Origin: Scytonema hofmannii PCC 7110
Lineage (GTDB): Bacteria > Cyanobacteriota > Cyanobacteriia > Cyanobacteriales > Nostocaceae
Assembly: GCF_000346485.2 (NCBI RefSeq)
Contig: NZ_KQ976354.1
Location: forward strand, 5,608,997 to 5,672,996
Direction: 5' to 3'
DNA length: 64,000 nt
The translations under genes were made by a program, and so were the position numbers. A model generated the notes under the pieces. That model saw only the letters and a list, made by a program, of their open reading frames with translations. It did not search any database and was not told the origin of the DNA. This document shows, piece after piece, positions 54,973-64,000 of this stretch; position 1 is the stretch's first letter; each line of letters starts with the position of its first letter.

Positions 54973-57195
54973 TTATCTACTCACTGCAGTGGATTTACCG
55001 TTGGATTCAGCTAGTGAAGATTTCAACACCAAACCATTGCTGGGTAGGAAAAAATCATTTAGGAAGTCTAAGTGTGTGCCGGGAAGATGGCGCAGTTCCT
55101 CTGGAGTGCCTTGAATTTTCAAGCGTCCTTCTTCAAGCAGTACAATCCAATTGGCTCGCCCAATAACTTTGGGGCGATGACTAATCATAATTGTGGTTTT
55201 GCCCTGTCGATGAAATAGCAATTTATCTAGCACTTCGGCTTCACTTACCGGGTCGAGAGCGCCCGTGGATTCATCTAAAATCAGTACGGGCGGCTCAGTT
55301 ATTATTGCCCTAGCGATCGCTAATCTTTGCTTTTGACCTCCAGAAAGATTTGCACCAAATTCTCCTAAAACAGTTTGATATTTATCGGGCAATTTACTGA
55401 TAAACTCATCTGCACCAGCTATTTGGCAAGCTTTAACAATTTGTTCAAAAGTGATATTCGGATAACTGAAGCGGAAGTTGTCGATAATTGAGCGACTCCA
55501 GAAGTGGGGTTCTTGCGGGACTAACACTACCTGTTGTCGCAGACATTCTAAAGAAAGGTCTTGCTGGTTGTACATACCATAGCGAATATTGCCAGACTGG
55601 GAAGAATATAAACCCGCAATCAGTTTGGCGAGAGTACTTTTGCCACAACCAGATTTACCAATCAAAGCAATAACTTGACCACCTGGGATAGTTAGGGAAA
55701 AATCTTGCAGCTGGTCAACTCTACCTGCATAGTGGAAGTTGAGATTCGTGCAAGTCATGTCTGCATTGCCCTTAATTTCTGCCCAAGGCTTTTTGACATC
55801 ATTATCGTCTTCTGGGGTAGCGTCAATGACTTCTGTCAAGCGTTGGATAACAATTTGGGCAGTGATAAACTCATCAACTAACCCGATGACTGAACCTAGG
55901 AAGCCGAGAAAGTTACCACTCATACCGCTAAATGCGAGTAGCTGACCAATGGAAAAGGTTTGATTAATCACCAAGTACGAACCTAACCAAAGTAGAGCAA
56001 TACTAGTGAAAGTAGAAATAAGACTAGTGAGTGTGCCACTGTAAAGTCCCAGTTTCATTGTAGTCCAGCCTAAATTGGCGAGACGACCAAAATTGGTCTG
56101 ATACTCTTGCCAAGCTTGCCCAGTGGCAGAGGTGGTTTTGAGAACCTGGACCCCGCGAAAGGTTTCCACCAGAAAGCCTTGGTTTTCTGTACCAAGGACA
56201 ATCATGTTGCGAGTTTTCTGACGTAAGGCGGGGAGGAAAAGCAGGTTGACGAAGGTGACAATAACAAAGGCGGCAAAGGAAGCTACAGTAAGCTCCCAAC
56301 TATAGAAGAGCATAAAGCCCAAAGAAACCAAGGCGATAAAAAATTGGCTGGGTAAACCGAGGACAATTTGGGATACTAGGGCATTGATGGCATTAACATC
56401 AGCAATGCGGCTAACGACTTCGCCACTGCGCCGTCCTTCAAAATACTCAAGGGGCAAGTGTAGAAGTTTTCGCCCGTATTCCAGGATTAAACCTAATTGC
56501 AGCCGCTGACCAAAGTGACCGATGAGGTGAGACTGTACCAATCCAATAGCACTTCTGATTAAGTTCATCACGATCACCCCAATTGCTACAGTTGTAAGCA
56601 GTTGAGTGTCTCCCCGCACAAGTACGTCATCGGTAAGGAGCTGCATCATCAACGGGGAAGCGAGGGAGAGGAGTCCAATGGCGATGTTGATTGCTATTGC
56701 CTGAATGAGAATGCCACGATAAGGCAAAACACGCGCCAGATAACGTCCAAAGCCGCCTATTTTATCTTCTGGTTGTTGATAAAAGCGGCTGTCGTCTGGC
56801 TCTAACAACAGCATTATGCCATTGCCCCAACCTGCCATTAACTCAGAGCGGGTGAGATAGCGGATTCCGATGCCTGGGTCAGCAAGTGCATATTTTTTCC
56901 CTTTTTGCCCGTAGAAAACAACCCAGTGATAGCCTTTCCAGTGTATAATGGCTGGCAGGGAGATTTTGTGTAAAGAGTCGAGCAGTTGCGGGGAAGCTTT
57001 AACTTGACGGGCATTAAATCCTAGAGCTTCGGCTCCTCGGCGCAAACCCAATAGGGTTGTTCCCCGCGACCCGGTGCCAACTGCTTCGCGCACTCGACCT
57101 ATAGCAAAAGTGCGGCCGTAGTGTTTGGCAACAGTAGCAAGGCAAGCAGCACCACAGTCTTCTTCACTGTGTTGCAGGACACTTTGATATTTCAT
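54973..57195 (-). CDS. C39 peptidase-containing ABC exporter
   Basis: 740 residues from the ATG at 57195. The N-terminal C39 cysteine peptidase (about 1-135) has C14 in EEDCGAACLA, H in GYHWVVFY (about 91) and D in ADPGIG (about 107). An ABC transmembrane domain (about 160-450) precedes the ATPase with Walker A IGKSGCGKST, signature LSGGQKQRLAIARA and Walker B LILDESTGALD. It cleaves leader peptides after a Gly-Gly and exports the mature part. The two small genes upstream (57418-57795, 58087-58488) carry such leaders and are likely substrates. Confidence 0.95.
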   Translation of the reverse strand: MKYQSVLQHSEEDCGAACLATVAKHYGRTFAIGRVREAVGTGSRGTTLLGLRRGAEALGFNARQVKASPQLLDSLHKISLPAIIHWKGYHWVVFYGQKGKKYALADPGIGIRYLTRSELMAGWGNGIMLLLEPDDSRFYQQPEDKIGGFGRYLARVLPYRGILIQAIAINIAIGLLSLASPLMMQLLTDDVLVRGDTQLLTTVAIGVIVMNLIRSAIGLVQSHLIGHFGQRLQLGLILEYGRKLLHLPLEYFEGRRSGEVVSRIADVNAINALVSQIVLGLPSQFFIALVSLGFMLFYSWELTVASFAAFVIVTFVNLLFLPALRQKTRNMIVLGTENQGFLVETFRGVQVLKTTSATGQAWQEYQTNFGRLANLGWTTMKLGLYSGTLTSLISTFTSIALLWLGSYLVINQTFSIGQLLAFSGMSGNFLGFLGSVIGLVDEFITAQIVIQRLTEVIDATPEDDNDVKKPWAEIKGNADMTCTNLNFHYAGRVDQLQDFSLTIPGGQVIALIGKSGCGKSTLAKLIAGLYSSQSGNIRYGMYNQQDLSLECLRQQVVLVPQEPHFWSRSIIDNFRFSYPNITFEQIVKACQIAGADEFISKLPDKYQTVLGEFGANLSGGQKQRLAIARAIITEPPVLILDESTGALDPVSEAEVLDKLLFHRQGKTTIMISHRPKVIGRANWIVLLEEGRLKIQGTPEELRHLPGTHLDFLNDFFLPSNGLVLKSSLAESNGKSTAVSR

Positions 57196-57417
57196 CGTCA
57201 AAACTCAAACCATCTAGCTTTGTTGGTTCTAGCTCTGTTGTTGATTTTTGAAATGGGACGCTTATTGCATCTTTGAGAACAATCAACAACAAATGTGTTA
57301 CATCTCCCTTTGTTGGAGAGAAGGCGATCAAGGGGAAGGTCTCGATCGCCGTAAATGTTCTACTGATCTAATCAGTTTGTTCGATCTGACTTTTGAGTAT
57401 TTAGCAAAGGCGCTGCG

Positions 57418-57795
57418 TTAGGAGTAGGTAACTTTTATTTCGCCAGCGACATATATACGATCAGCACGATCTCTAAAGTCAATTACGTAAGTACCTCCCC
57501 GTACGTTAGTCCATGTAGTGGTATCTTCACCAACACTGACTAGCTTTTCATTCTTGTTATTAGTATCTACATTTCTAATAGCTGCATAAAAGTCTGGGTT
57601 ATCGCTTGACCGTCCTCCGGAGTTGTAGGTGTTGGTAAAGAGCTTGATTGTGGCATTGGGTGACACTTTGAACCTTCCTGTTTTTTGATCTTCATCAAAA
57701 TTAAGAGTGCCTCTGAAATCCTTACCTCCTTCAACAACAGCGGCTTCTACAGGAGTTAATTCTGTGAACAGTTGTTCATACTGATTATCTTTCAT
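57418..57795 (-). CDS. double-glycine leader secreted protein
   Basis: 125 residues. The leader MKDNQYEQLFTELTPVEAAVVEGG ends in Gly-Gly at 23-24, with the E/L/V spacing recognised by C39 peptidases. The mature part (about 100 residues) is beta-rich and hydrophilic, with FRGTLNFDED, WTNVRGGTYVIDFRDRADRIYV. A good ribosome site (AGGAGA) precedes the ATG. It lies upstream of the exporter on the same strand. Activity (bacteriocin, envelope protein or signal) unknown. Confidence 0.8.
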   Translation of the reverse strand: MKDNQYEQLFTELTPVEAAVVEGGKDFRGTLNFDEDQKTGRFKVSPNATIKLFTNTYNSGGRSSDNPDFYAAIRNVDTNNKNEKLVSVGEDTTTWTNVRGGTYVIDFRDRADRIYVAGEIKVTYS

Positions 57796-58086
57796 CTTTT
57801 TTCTCCTAATTAAGTGTGAATTGTTCTGTGTCGTTCTTTAAGGAACTATCATTTTAGAAACTTGCTGCAAAAGTTGTTGTTTTGATCTGCTACCTATTTC
57901 TCGGAGAGTGAGTGATGTCTGTGTTTTATGCAGGGGAGTGAGATACTAAACTGCCTCAGAAATGGAAGGCTCTAAGGCAGTTTCACCGTTTCAGCAAAAA
58001 TCCTAGAACGGATGTAGAGAAGTCAAATTCATGGCAGCTTGACTATTTAGGGATAATTCTCCAGAACAGTTGCCCGAAGATTAGAG

Positions 58087-58488
58087 CTATCCTACCCGTC
58101 GAATGGAACTTATTGAGTCGTTTGGAAGACCAATTGCACCGGCATCAGGGTAATATCCTGGGGTAAGGACTCTGGATGGGTGTCTAAAGCCAGTGTGCAT
58201 GTATACCTGCCATGTTCCTCTTACTACTTCAATGGAGGAAGTCTTGTCATTCCAGTTCCCGAACACACCCAAGCCATTGTTTCCGAGATCCGTAGGACCA
58301 TCACTATTTGTTGCATTGATTCCCAGTCGTCTCCCACCTCTGAAGTTATTTTCATATAAGATCACATCTGGGTTAGGACCGTTATACTCGACTCTACCTC
58401 CACTACAAGTAGCAGCAACCTCATCGTCAAGTTCTTGGAAGACAGGAGTTGCTTCAAGGTTTTGGAAGTAGTCTTTGGTTTTTAACAT
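58087..58488 (-). CDS. double-glycine leader beta/gamma-crystallin-like protein
   Basis: 133 residues. The leader FQELDDEVAATCSGG (Gly-Gly at 30-31) precedes a domain with the beta/gamma-crystallin Greek-key pattern: VILYENNFRGGRRLGI, NDKTSSIEVVRGTWQVYMHTGFRHPSRVLTPGYYPDAG, DSISSIRRV. The two 'D/N-x-x-S-S-I' turns match the calcium-binding N/D-N/D-x-x-S/T-S signature of microbial crystallins. It is the first gene of the exporter cluster and probably a secreted, possibly Ca2+-binding protein. Confidence 0.82.
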   Translation of the reverse strand: MLKTKDYFQNLEATPVFQELDDEVAATCSGGRVEYNGPNPDVILYENNFRGGRRLGINATNSDGPTDLGNNGLGVFGNWNDKTSSIEVVRGTWQVYMHTGFRHPSRVLTPGYYPDAGAIGLPNDSISSIRRVG

Positions 58489-58998
58489 CGTCGTTTTCCT
58501 TCATTTTAGATTGATGTTGATGTGGAATTAGTGATAGATTGTCTAATCCCATTTCAATATTCTGAGATTCAACCTATAAATTCAAGAGTTGAAAACTAAT
58601 TAATCGCGCATAAATAAAGAATTTATGTTCTCATTATTTAAGCTTTTGAAATTCAAAAACAAAAAGCACTTTTATCTTGATAAATTAAAGTATCTTGTTC
58701 TAATAAAATACTCCCATCTACCACCTTAATACTGAAGCTATGCTTTTGATTTCACGATCGCTTTTTTCTAGCTGCTTCTACCCCGTCACAGCAACAACGC
58801 CCGAAAAGTCTAACTTCTGACCATTCACACGATGATTGCGAAGTTTTGTAACTAGTTGTGGAATTCCTGGACTTTTGATTCTGATAAGTAAGCGGAGGTT
58901 TACAGGGAGTACCCAGGCAAACTTCCAGTCCCGCAAGTTCTACCAGGAGAAATCGCTGTAGAAAATTAGAGTCTTTACTTAACACTTTTTCAGATCAA
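58489..58998. other. AT-rich intergenic region
   Basis: No intact gene. 58489-58740 is AT-rich and should contain the promoter of the secretion cluster. 58750-58998 shows fragments without a clear frame, probably decayed sequence leading into the helix-turn-helix remnant. Confidence 0.4.
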
Positions 58999-59188
58999 GC
59001 TTTTACTAAAGAGTTTAGAAGGCGATTTACGCCCAGAATATCGCCATCGCATTGAAATTATGCGGCTTACAGATGCAGGCCAATCTCAGGCACAAATCTG
59101 TAAAGCCTTGGGGTGTTCTCAAAGGAACCAATCGCACCAAGAATTGCAGCATTACTATTCGCGATTTGCAGTCGAACTTCGAGCCTAA
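58999..59188 (+). pseudogene. helix-turn-helix gene remnant
   Basis: The plus-strand frame gives LRPEYRHRIEIMRLTDAGQSQAQICKALGCSQ, the start of a cyanobacterial helix-turn-helix protein often found beside exporter genes of this type (from memory). The following residues (RNQSHQELQ...) are unlike the family, and it stops at 59188, so it is truncated or frameshifted. Confidence 0.6.
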
Positions 59189-59528
59189 TTTCCTGTGGTC
59201 ACTCAATCTCATCAAAACTGGTAACTAATTCTGCCGTGAAACTTATAGCAAGCAACTTTGGATATTAGCCAATTTATTGAATATACGAACTGCGGAGGTT
59301 CGCTCTTTTATGTAAAGTCAGTTACCACTGAGGGCACTCAAGATTTGCGAGAGCAATTGCTGAAGATTGGAATTCCTTTGTAACTGTCAAATCAATACCT
59401 TATTGAAATTTTTTTTGAACGATAAACGTCCAATTTATACCTAATAATCTGACGTTAATGGATCTGTTGAAATTTCTTTTGATATTAAGGTCTACTGCAA
59501 CTTAAAAAATCTACAGTGAAGCACAATT
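59189..59528. other. decayed sequence, no intact gene
   Basis: A plus-strand piece (about 59264-59382) encodes QFIEYTNCGGSLFYVKSVTTEGTQDLREQLLKIGIPL and a stop, without a start. It looks like the C-terminus of a lost gene; family not recognised. Confidence 0.4.
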
Positions 59529-60266
59529 TTAACTTGCTTTGCAATCCGGATAGGTAAACCAAGAACTATGGGACGTGGCGGTGGGAGCACTTGCTATGAG
59601 GACGATTTCCCCTTTTTTGTTTATTATCCAACCACTAGCTTCTACAATGCGTTCTGGTATAGTGGTAATTGTTCTGGGTGTTGTTTGGAGAGTGGTAGCA
59701 CTGAACTCTTTACCATCAGCAAATTTTAGGCTATTTGCCGTAGTAACCAAAAAAGAACCACCAATGTTCAACGAGGCATTTTTCCCAAAAATAATCCCAT
59801 TGGGATTAATTAAAAATAGGTTGGCATTACCATTAGCGCGAATTAGCCCATCAATATTAGATACTCACCCACCCGTCACCCGACTGATGATATTCTGAAT
59901 ATCCACAGCATTATTAACCCCCATTCCGCACCCCCCACTGTCACAATCGGTTTTCTCGTATTTTTACTAACGGTAAAAGCTTTATTTTATACAAATATGG
60001 GGAAATTATCGATGGCGATCGCCAACACCAAATCCTCAAACCTCCAAAATTCGTAGTGTGACACTTTAGGGTGCGGAAGGTGGGTTATTAAAGAAAGCAG
60101 TGCCGACAGTAGGAACAGAAAACTCCCTAAAACTGTGGAACAAGTTGCCACCTGCTGGGGTTCCTCCAGTAATCTTGAAGGTATTACCCTCCCTTGTGAC
60201 GCTGGAATTATTAGGTAAAGTGCCATCGGGAATAACTTAACAAGCCATCTTGGCGTCGATCTCGGA
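59529..60266 (-). pseudogene. collapsed FhaN exoprotein gene
   Basis: Minus strand. The N-terminal TPS domain (60090-60240: LPNNSSVTREGNTFKITGGTPAGGNLFHSF, then 59772-59910: [33 protein letters not shown]) is joined within 59640-59720 directly to the extreme C-terminus ([18 protein letters not shown] ... [12 protein letters not shown]). Nearly the whole beta-helix is deleted. The N-terminal domain is also split by a 168-bp insertion. Confidence 0.88.
59917..60084. mobile_element. 168-bp MITE with TTATTA target duplication
   Basis: Flanked by TTATTA at 59911-59916 and 60085-60090. Ends match as imperfect inverted repeats (CCCCCATTCCGCACCC and complement of GGGTGCGGAAGGTGGG, 14 of 16), and TGTCACA/TGTGACA extends the symmetry inwards. 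The paralogous gene at 47913-51221 is continuous at the same point (about 50980), showing the empty site. Confidence 0.8.
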
Positions 60267-60273
60267 TATAGTA

Positions 60274-62931
60274 TCACAGCCAATTCCCTAGCAGAACGTA
60301 GGGTGCCCAATACCTGGGACGTTTGTACTTAGGATTCTGTAAAAGAGCTAACTGGGCGCGACGGAGTGCTTCGGCTTTAGTCAGTTTTTTGTTGGCTAAC
60401 TCTTGGTAAAATTGACTCATCAACACAGCGGTGGACTCATCATCCAAGTTCCACAGAGAAGCAATGGTACTGCGTGCTCCCGCCTGAAAAGCAACACCAG
60501 CTATTCCCAGCCCAGCCCGCTCATCGCCTGCAGCTGTTTGACAAGCACTCAGGATAAGCAATTCAATCGCTTCGGGTCTGTTTTGCTCTATAGTTCGCAC
60601 TAACTTATTGAACTCCTTGACATAAATGCGGTCATCCCAAGCGACAATAAATGTCTCCTCCGGTGTGGAGCTAAACTGACCGTGAGTTGCAAGATGAACG
60701 ACTGGGAAAGGTAGAGAATTAATTCGGTTTTGCAACGCCTTGCTGGTAAATTCTTGATTAAGAAGTATGCTGCTAGGTACTTGAGAGCGGATTTCCTCTA
60801 ATTCACGCTTGACGTTGGGGAGTGCAGAAAATCCGGAACGTGGTTCAGATAATCCTGCGGCTATTGTCTTTAATTCTTGCTGCAATGGTTTGGGTTCAAT
60901 CAGTTGCAGACCGGGGGTCAGTGCAATGCTATACTTCTCTATCAGATACTGTTTGCCGTCGTAGAGAGCCGCCATCGGGATATTCCGCAACCAACCATCC
61001 AGCACAAACACCAAAGTCGGGGTATTACTGTCAGCCAAGTCAGCTGAAGCCGGTTTAATTAACCAGTTGTAGACCTTTTGGGACAAGGACTGAACCTGTC
61101 GCAGTGTGTGGGGCTTTGTTAAATTTTCCTGTAGTTGTTTTAAAGTACTTTGCACTTCCTCTTTACCTACAAAGGTAGCGTAGTGCCGTGGAGGCTTTTG
61201 CGGTAACTGGAGGATGACCTCCAGTCGGTCTGGCAAAATAAAAGGATAGATAACTGCTGCCGTTATTTGGTCTTCTTTTTTACTTTGAATCCTAGCATTC
61301 AAACAGGTGTTGCGAAAAAAGTTGTCAAGTTCTGCCACTTGTAGCAATTCTATTGTTTCGCTCGCTTTTTGGATATTTTCTGGACTGGGTTGGGAATTTG
61401 CCCCTGGTTGCAAAAGTAACTGTACTAGTTCTCGATATACAGGTTCGACTTCATCCCGAAAGGAAAATTTCACCTCTGGATTGACGGCAACTAAATCGTA
61501 GCGCAGAGACTGGAGGGTATTGACTGCTTCATTGTAAGATGCGATCGCTCCTCTCATATCTTTCTTAGCTTTCAGCAAACGTCCCAGCTGCCATTGCCAT
61601 CGATAGGCAATGTCCTTAGCATCAATAGCTTGAGCCATCAGCAAGGCTTGCTGGGTAAGGTTTTGTGCATCAGACCTCTGCTGGGTTTGTTCATACAGTC
61701 CACCCAGGACACCAAGAGCATAGGATTCTGTGCGTTTATCTTGCAGCCCTCTCGCTTGCTCAATAGCAGTCGCTAATAACCGTGCTGACTGCTGAGTGAT
61801 GAGTTTTGAGTCTTTCTCTGTAATCTTCAGTTCTCGGAACTCAGGACTCAGAAGTTTCATCAAACTCTGAGCAAAGTTGATGCGAGCAGAGATTGCCGTG
61901 CGACTCACTGGTAAATCCGCAAGCTGAGTTTGAATTTGGGAGGACAATGCATGGAAAGCCTGGAATTGCTTGGTGTCCACCTGGAGTCTTAGGTGATTGA
62001 CTTGAGCTTGGATGCGCGTAGTAGCTGAGGTGGCAGTTTTGGCAGTCTGTTGATAAAACTCTATAGCAGCTTGGGTGTCCTGCTGGGCGCGGGCTGTATT
62101 ACCGAGACTGAGTAGAATATCACCTATTGCTTGTGGCTGTGGTAAAGCTTTTGCTATTTCCAAAGTTTGTTGCAATATCTGCCGAGATGCTTTTAAATCA
62201 CCTGTCACTTGCACGACATTGCCAAGACTACGCAGTCCTGCAACTTTCAGAGGCGAGTTGGGTTGGTTTTGCAGAACCTGAGTACTTTCCCTTAATATTT
62301 TCTCGGCTTGACGATAAAACCCCAAGGCTTGCAAAGCTTGGGCTTGATTTATGCGGTTACGAATAACTGCTTTACTGTCTCCTATTTTTTCGTAAATGTT
62401 AGCTGAGAGCCGCCAAGTATTTAAAGCATCTTCAGCTTTAGATAAAGACAATTGCAAGCGACCTTGAATATCTAAAACTTGAGCAAGAATTTGGGAATGC
62501 TCTTTTGTGTTTATATTTGGTGAGGTTTGTAATAGATTAAGGTTTTGGGCGTGAAGCGAATCTATTGCCTTGGAAATCGCACTTTCAGCTTGAGTCCACT
62601 GTCCAAGTTGTTGATAAGTTAATGAGAGATTGCCGAGTGTCATGGCAAGTCTTAGTTCATCGCCATTGGCTTTGAACGCAGAGATAGCCTGTTGCCATAT
62701 TGCAGCTGCCTCAGCAAACTGTTCAGCTTCATAAAGTTTTCTGCCTTGTTCAAACAAGTTTTGGGCATCAGGCAAGCTTTGAACAATGGTGGTTTCTGCT
62801 GTCATACGTGCAAAAGTGGGGGGCAATAACCCCGCGCCCAAGAACATAGCCAGAAACAGCAGTACACTCAAGAGGCGTTTAATTTGACCTAATCTGAATT
62901 TTTTTCTTGCCATGTCTTTACCCTTATTCAC
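60274..62931 (-). CDS. CHAT domain protein with TPR repeats
   Basis: 885 residues; the alternative start at 62913 (MARKKFR) is equally possible. A signal or membrane anchor (about 20-40, LLSVLLFLAMFLGAGLLPPTFA) is followed by TPR-type helical repeats (about 50-480) and a C-terminal CHAT caspase-like protease (about 600-885) with catalytic H750 in LATHG and C797 in LSACQTA. The end PRYWAPYVLLGNW is the usual CHAT terminus. Cyanobacterial CHAT-TPR genes often neighbour FhaN genes, as here on both sides. Target unknown. Confidence 0.93.
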   Translation of the reverse strand: MNKGKDMARKKFRLGQIKRLLSVLLFLAMFLGAGLLPPTFARMTAETTIVQSLPDAQNLFEQGRKLYEAEQFAEAAAIWQQAISAFKANGDELRLAMTLGNLSLTYQQLGQWTQAESAISKAIDSLHAQNLNLLQTSPNINTKEHSQILAQVLDIQGRLQLSLSKAEDALNTWRLSANIYEKIGDSKAVIRNRINQAQALQALGFYRQAEKILRESTQVLQNQPNSPLKVAGLRSLGNVVQVTGDLKASRQILQQTLEIAKALPQPQAIGDILLSLGNTARAQQDTQAAIEFYQQTAKTATSATTRIQAQVNHLRLQVDTKQFQAFHALSSQIQTQLADLPVSRTAISARINFAQSLMKLLSPEFRELKITEKDSKLITQQSARLLATAIEQARGLQDKRTESYALGVLGGLYEQTQQRSDAQNLTQQALLMAQAIDAKDIAYRWQWQLGRLLKAKKDMRGAIASYNEAVNTLQSLRYDLVAVNPEVKFSFRDEVEPVYRELVQLLLQPGANSQPSPENIQKASETIELLQVAELDNFFRNTCLNARIQSKKEDQITAAVIYPFILPDRLEVILQLPQKPPRHYATFVGKEEVQSTLKQLQENLTKPHTLRQVQSLSQKVYNWLIKPASADLADSNTPTLVFVLDGWLRNIPMAALYDGKQYLIEKYSIALTPGLQLIEPKPLQQELKTIAAGLSEPRSGFSALPNVKRELEEIRSQVPSSILLNQEFTSKALQNRINSLPFPVVHLATHGQFSSTPEETFIVAWDDRIYVKEFNKLVRTIEQNRPEAIELLILSACQTAAGDERAGLGIAGVAFQAGARSTIASLWNLDDESTAVLMSQFYQELANKKLTKAEALRRAQLALLQNPKYKRPRYWAPYVLLGNWL

Positions 62932-62971
62932 GTCGTGTCTTTGCTAAAAATGAACAGTGCAGTTTGCTAGA

Positions 62972-64000
62972 TTAACTTCCCTGGTGTTGATTGAATGCAC
63001 GGCAATCCGCTGTTTTCTGCCAGGAACTATGAGGCGTGACAGTAGGTGCATTCGCTGTCAGAATTACATCGCCGTTGGTATCAATCACCCAACCAGTCGC
63101 TTCCACGATCCGAACTAGTGTAGAGTTAGTGGGATTTGTAGAAACTGGTGGAGTCAAGGATTTATCAATTTTGGGGTTTAGAGTAATCAAATCTACTTGA
63201 ACTGCGTCAGTGCTGAGGGCATCGCCCGGATTAGAGGGCAAGCCGCCGCGTCCAGTGATAATAAATTCGCTTTGTGCTTGACTTCCACCCGATTGACAGG
63301 TCTGAGCCACCTTAGTATCAATTGGTATAGCTGGCAAGTTGACTAACCCCTGAGCGGGGTTAACATCGAGTGTGTTCATTTCCACGGTGCCGCTAAATTC
63401 TGGCCCAAGGTTAGAACTGGCAGTGATGTCACTTTGGGGGGTTTCGTGTTTCCGGAATTTTGTACCAAAGATACCTTGAGCATTGATTCTGACCTGACCT
63501 CCTCTGGCGACATCAGCGTTGGCAGTGATATCGCTATTTTCCAGGGCGAGGAGGATATCGGTATCAATGGTGATATTGCCTCCCGTAGCTGTGCCAGTGG
63601 CGTTGGTGGTGATATTGCTTGAACGACGCAACACTAGGTTTTGAGAGCGCAAAGAGATATTGCCCTTATTGCCCACTATAGTTGTAGCTCCGATGCGGCT
63701 TTGGTTGTCCAGATGAATCGTATTGCGGGCGTTAATAATCAAATCGCCCGCATCTCCTTGTCCGAAGCTGCTAACGATCAAGTTAGCGCCATTGGTTATA
63801 GAAAGCGACCCCGTCGTGATATTGACAATACCTCCATTACCTCCGGCATCCTTTTCTACCCGGCTGGAAGCACCACTGGGTTGTCCGTTTCTACCCATTC
63901 CATCAAAAGAGACCAGATCGCGGACGTTAATGTTTACATTACCTGCATTTTTCTGACCGTAGGTGCTAGAACTTAGGATCGCGCCATTGGTGACCGAGAG
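62972..64000 (-). CDS. FhaN-type exoprotein, C-terminal part (cut by window edge)
   Basis: At least 343 residues; the frame remains open to the right end of the window, so the true start lies beyond 64000 and the ATG at 63898 is internal. Parallel beta-helix repeats (GNVNINVRDLVSFDG, GGIVNITTGSLSITNGA, GDLIINARNTIHLDN) precede the shared FhaN C-terminus: CQSGGSQAQSEFIITGRGGLPSNPGDALSTDAVQVDL and SSWQKTADCRAF. It lies upstream of the CHAT-TPR gene on the same strand, about 40 bases apart, and is probably co-transcribed with it. Confidence 0.9.
   Translation of the reverse strand, partial: LSVTNGAILSSSTYGQKNAGNVNINVRDLVSFDGMGRNGQPSGASSRVEKDAGGNGGIVNITTGSLSITNGANLIVSSFGQGDAGDLIINARNTIHLDNQSRIGATTIVGNKGNISLRSQNLVLRRSSNITTNATGTATGGNITIDTDILLALENSDITANADVARGGQVRINAQGIFGTKFRKHETPQSDITASSNLGPEFSGTVEMNTLDVNPAQGLVNLPAIPIDTKVAQTCQSGGSQAQSEFIITGRGGLPSNPGDALSTDAVQVDLITLNPKIDKSLTPPVSTNPTNSTLVRIVEATGWVIDTNGDVILTANAPTVTPHSSWQKTADCRAFNQHQGS

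Overview
The window looks like chromosome of a filamentous, probably heterocyst-forming cyanobacterium (Nostocales). The evidence is frequent GCGATCGC (HIP1) sites inside genes, heptanucleotide short tandem repeats between genes, dispersed GC-rich palindromes, and typical cyanobacterial families: CHAT/TPR protein, DUF1822, CHASE2, DUF928, two-partner-secretion FhaN proteins, sucrose synthase, and HisKA_2 and Tll0287-like sensors. The species cannot be fixed from the sequence alone.

Layout. 1-9 kb: a TnpB/Cas12-like RuvC nuclease with a small divergent gene, then three large sensor kinases on the minus strand, two of which share an almost identical C-terminal kinase module. 9-17 kb: CorA transporter, an FAD monooxygenase divergent from its TetR regulator, glycogen phosphorylase and a heme-binding Tll0287-like/HAMP sensor. 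17.4-28.8 kb: a complete type I CRISPR-Cas locus of the MYXAN (I-B-like) kind, with cas6-cas3-cas8-cas7-cas5-cas4/cas1-cas2 between two divergently oriented arrays (7 and 22 repeats). 28.9-32.6 kb: a decaying accessory strip with toxin-antitoxin genes, a retropepsin-like protease, a rearranged second copy of the monooxygenase/TetR pair and gene scraps. 33-41 kb: a transporter behind a c-di-AMP (ydaO-type) riboswitch, a small phosphatase, sucrose synthase and a GH65 phosphorylase fused to beta-phosphoglucomutase. 41-64 kb: an AAA ATPase with a nuclease-like tail, a sigma-like/DUF1822/CHASE2-CHAT/DUF928/FhaN cluster, a C39-peptidase ABC exporter with HlyD adaptor and two double-glycine substrates (one a beta/gamma-crystallin), a CHAT-TPR protein, further FhaN genes and remnants, one MITE and one IS remnant.

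The most striking observation is between the small CRISPR array and cas6. A solitary CRISPR-repeat end (18278-18290) is followed by a guide-like sequence that matches, at 15 of 18 positions, a site directly downstream of a perfect TTGACA-N18-TATAAT cas promoter. That site has a 5' ATG (a plausible PAM), and two of the three mismatches fall on the flipped-out positions 6 and 12. A second degenerate repeat with a preserved stem follows. This is the architecture expected of a CreR-type RNA that makes the effector repress its own operon. Spacer 12 of the large array contains a closely similar repeat-plus-guide unit, as if it had been captured from a foreign or homologous copy of such a regulator. 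Another stem-preserving degenerate repeat lies between cas5 and cas4/cas1.

Calls rest on reading protein motifs and comparing sequences within the window by eye. No database search was possible, and family names come from recognised motifs.
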